A stretch of DNA of 64,000 bases from assembly GCA_949751835.1 (NCBI GenBank), contig CATKHK010000074.1:169532-233531 (forward strand), written 5' to 3'. The position numbers were made by a program, and so were the translations under genes. Origin of the DNA: Blepharisma japonicum (lineage: Eukaryota > Ciliophora > Heterotrichea > Heterotrichida > Blepharismidae). Numbering within the stretch: the first letter of the stretch is position 1; the number at the start of each line of letters is the position of its first letter. This document shows positions 63,973 to 64,000 of this stretch, in pieces. The notes beneath the pieces were generated by a model. The model was not told the DNA's origin and searched no databases. It worked only from the letters and a program-made list of their open reading frames with translations.

Positions 63973-64000
63973 TAGGGTGTTAGGGTGTTAGGGTGTTAGG
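63973..64000 (+). repeat. telomere, (TGTTAGGG)n
   Basis: The window ends with TAGGG followed by TGTTAGGG repeats, about 3.5 units, truncated by the window or contig edge. The octamer on the other strand is CCCTAACA. It marks the physical end of a macronuclear chromosome, joined directly to AT-rich DNA without a satellite. Confidence 0.95.

Noticed and set aside
1-64000. Transposons, insertion sequences, CRISPR arrays.
   Set aside because: No transposase-like protein, terminal inverted repeats or regularly spaced repeats were found; repeats here are explained by gene duplication.

Overview
The window is the right-hand end of a somatic (macronuclear) chromosome of a heterotrich ciliate, most likely Blepharisma. 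Three signs in the sequence agree. (1) The last 28 bases are tandem copies of the octamer TGTTAGGG, which matches the Blepharisma telomere repeat CCCTAACA as I recall it. (2) In-frame TGA codons sit at conserved tryptophans in almost every gene (PP2A catalytic subunit, NBR1-type FW domain, DHHC transferase, deubiquitinases), while TAA and TAG end the genes. (3) Three genes need removal of GT..AG introns of exactly 15 nt. All CDS below are read with UGA = Trp, so many are longer than a standard-code ORF finder would give. The genome is AT-rich, the genes are dense, and some neighbours are 7 nt apart.

Layout. 0-10 kb: an NBR1-like receptor, a MAP10-like protein and an ARL-like GTPase on the minus strand; then a graveyard of eroded copies of the same three genes; two near-identical MFS transporters; a dead and a live copy of a mitochondrial DnaJ. 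9.5-20.4 kb: ribosomal protein eS19, small hypotheticals, an ankyrin protein, a Tctex-type dynein light chain, a DHHC palmitoyltransferase, an SLC35 nucleotide-sugar transporter, an acylated protein with TQT motifs, and the NatA subunit NAA15. 20.4-28.4 kb: a very large multipass membrane protein, an RPA3-like OB protein, a kelch-like protein, PP2A catalytic subunit and a PP2C phosphatase. 29.6-35.8 kb: two paralogous membrane-anchored USP deubiquitinases, a purple acid phosphatase-like protein and an otubain.

35.8-41 kb is mostly gene-free, AT-rich DNA. 41-51.7 kb: a small protein with a HEXIM-like PxNTTQF motif, tRNA-Arg(TCT), an IQ/MORN protein, a TEN1-like telomere OB protein, a REEP/HVA22 protein, a CRC-domain (LIN54/tesmin) protein, a second kelch-like gene with a decayed copy beside it, a dual-specificity phosphatase, a small zinc-ribbon protein, a TMUB-like protein, tRNA-Tyr(GTA) with a 10-nt intron, a Ras-like GTPase with a CaaX end, and U1 snRNP C. 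52-54 kb: DDX11/CHL1 helicase. 54.2-57.5 kb: AT-rich DNA with a broken coding-like stretch. 57.5-63.4 kb: a coiled-coil protein with an apparent frameshift and a polycystin-1-like receptor; then about 600 bp of subtelomere and the telomere.

There is no operon logic here. Recurring themes are ubiquitin and autophagy (NBR1-like, two USPs, otubain, TMUB-like), lipid anchoring (several N-terminal MG..C proteins, one CaaX GTPase, one DHHC enzyme) and repeated local duplication followed by decay or sequence homogenisation. I found no convincing mobile element or CRISPR array. A tempting reading of parts of the gene deserts as genes with UAA/UAG = Gln was tested and rejected.
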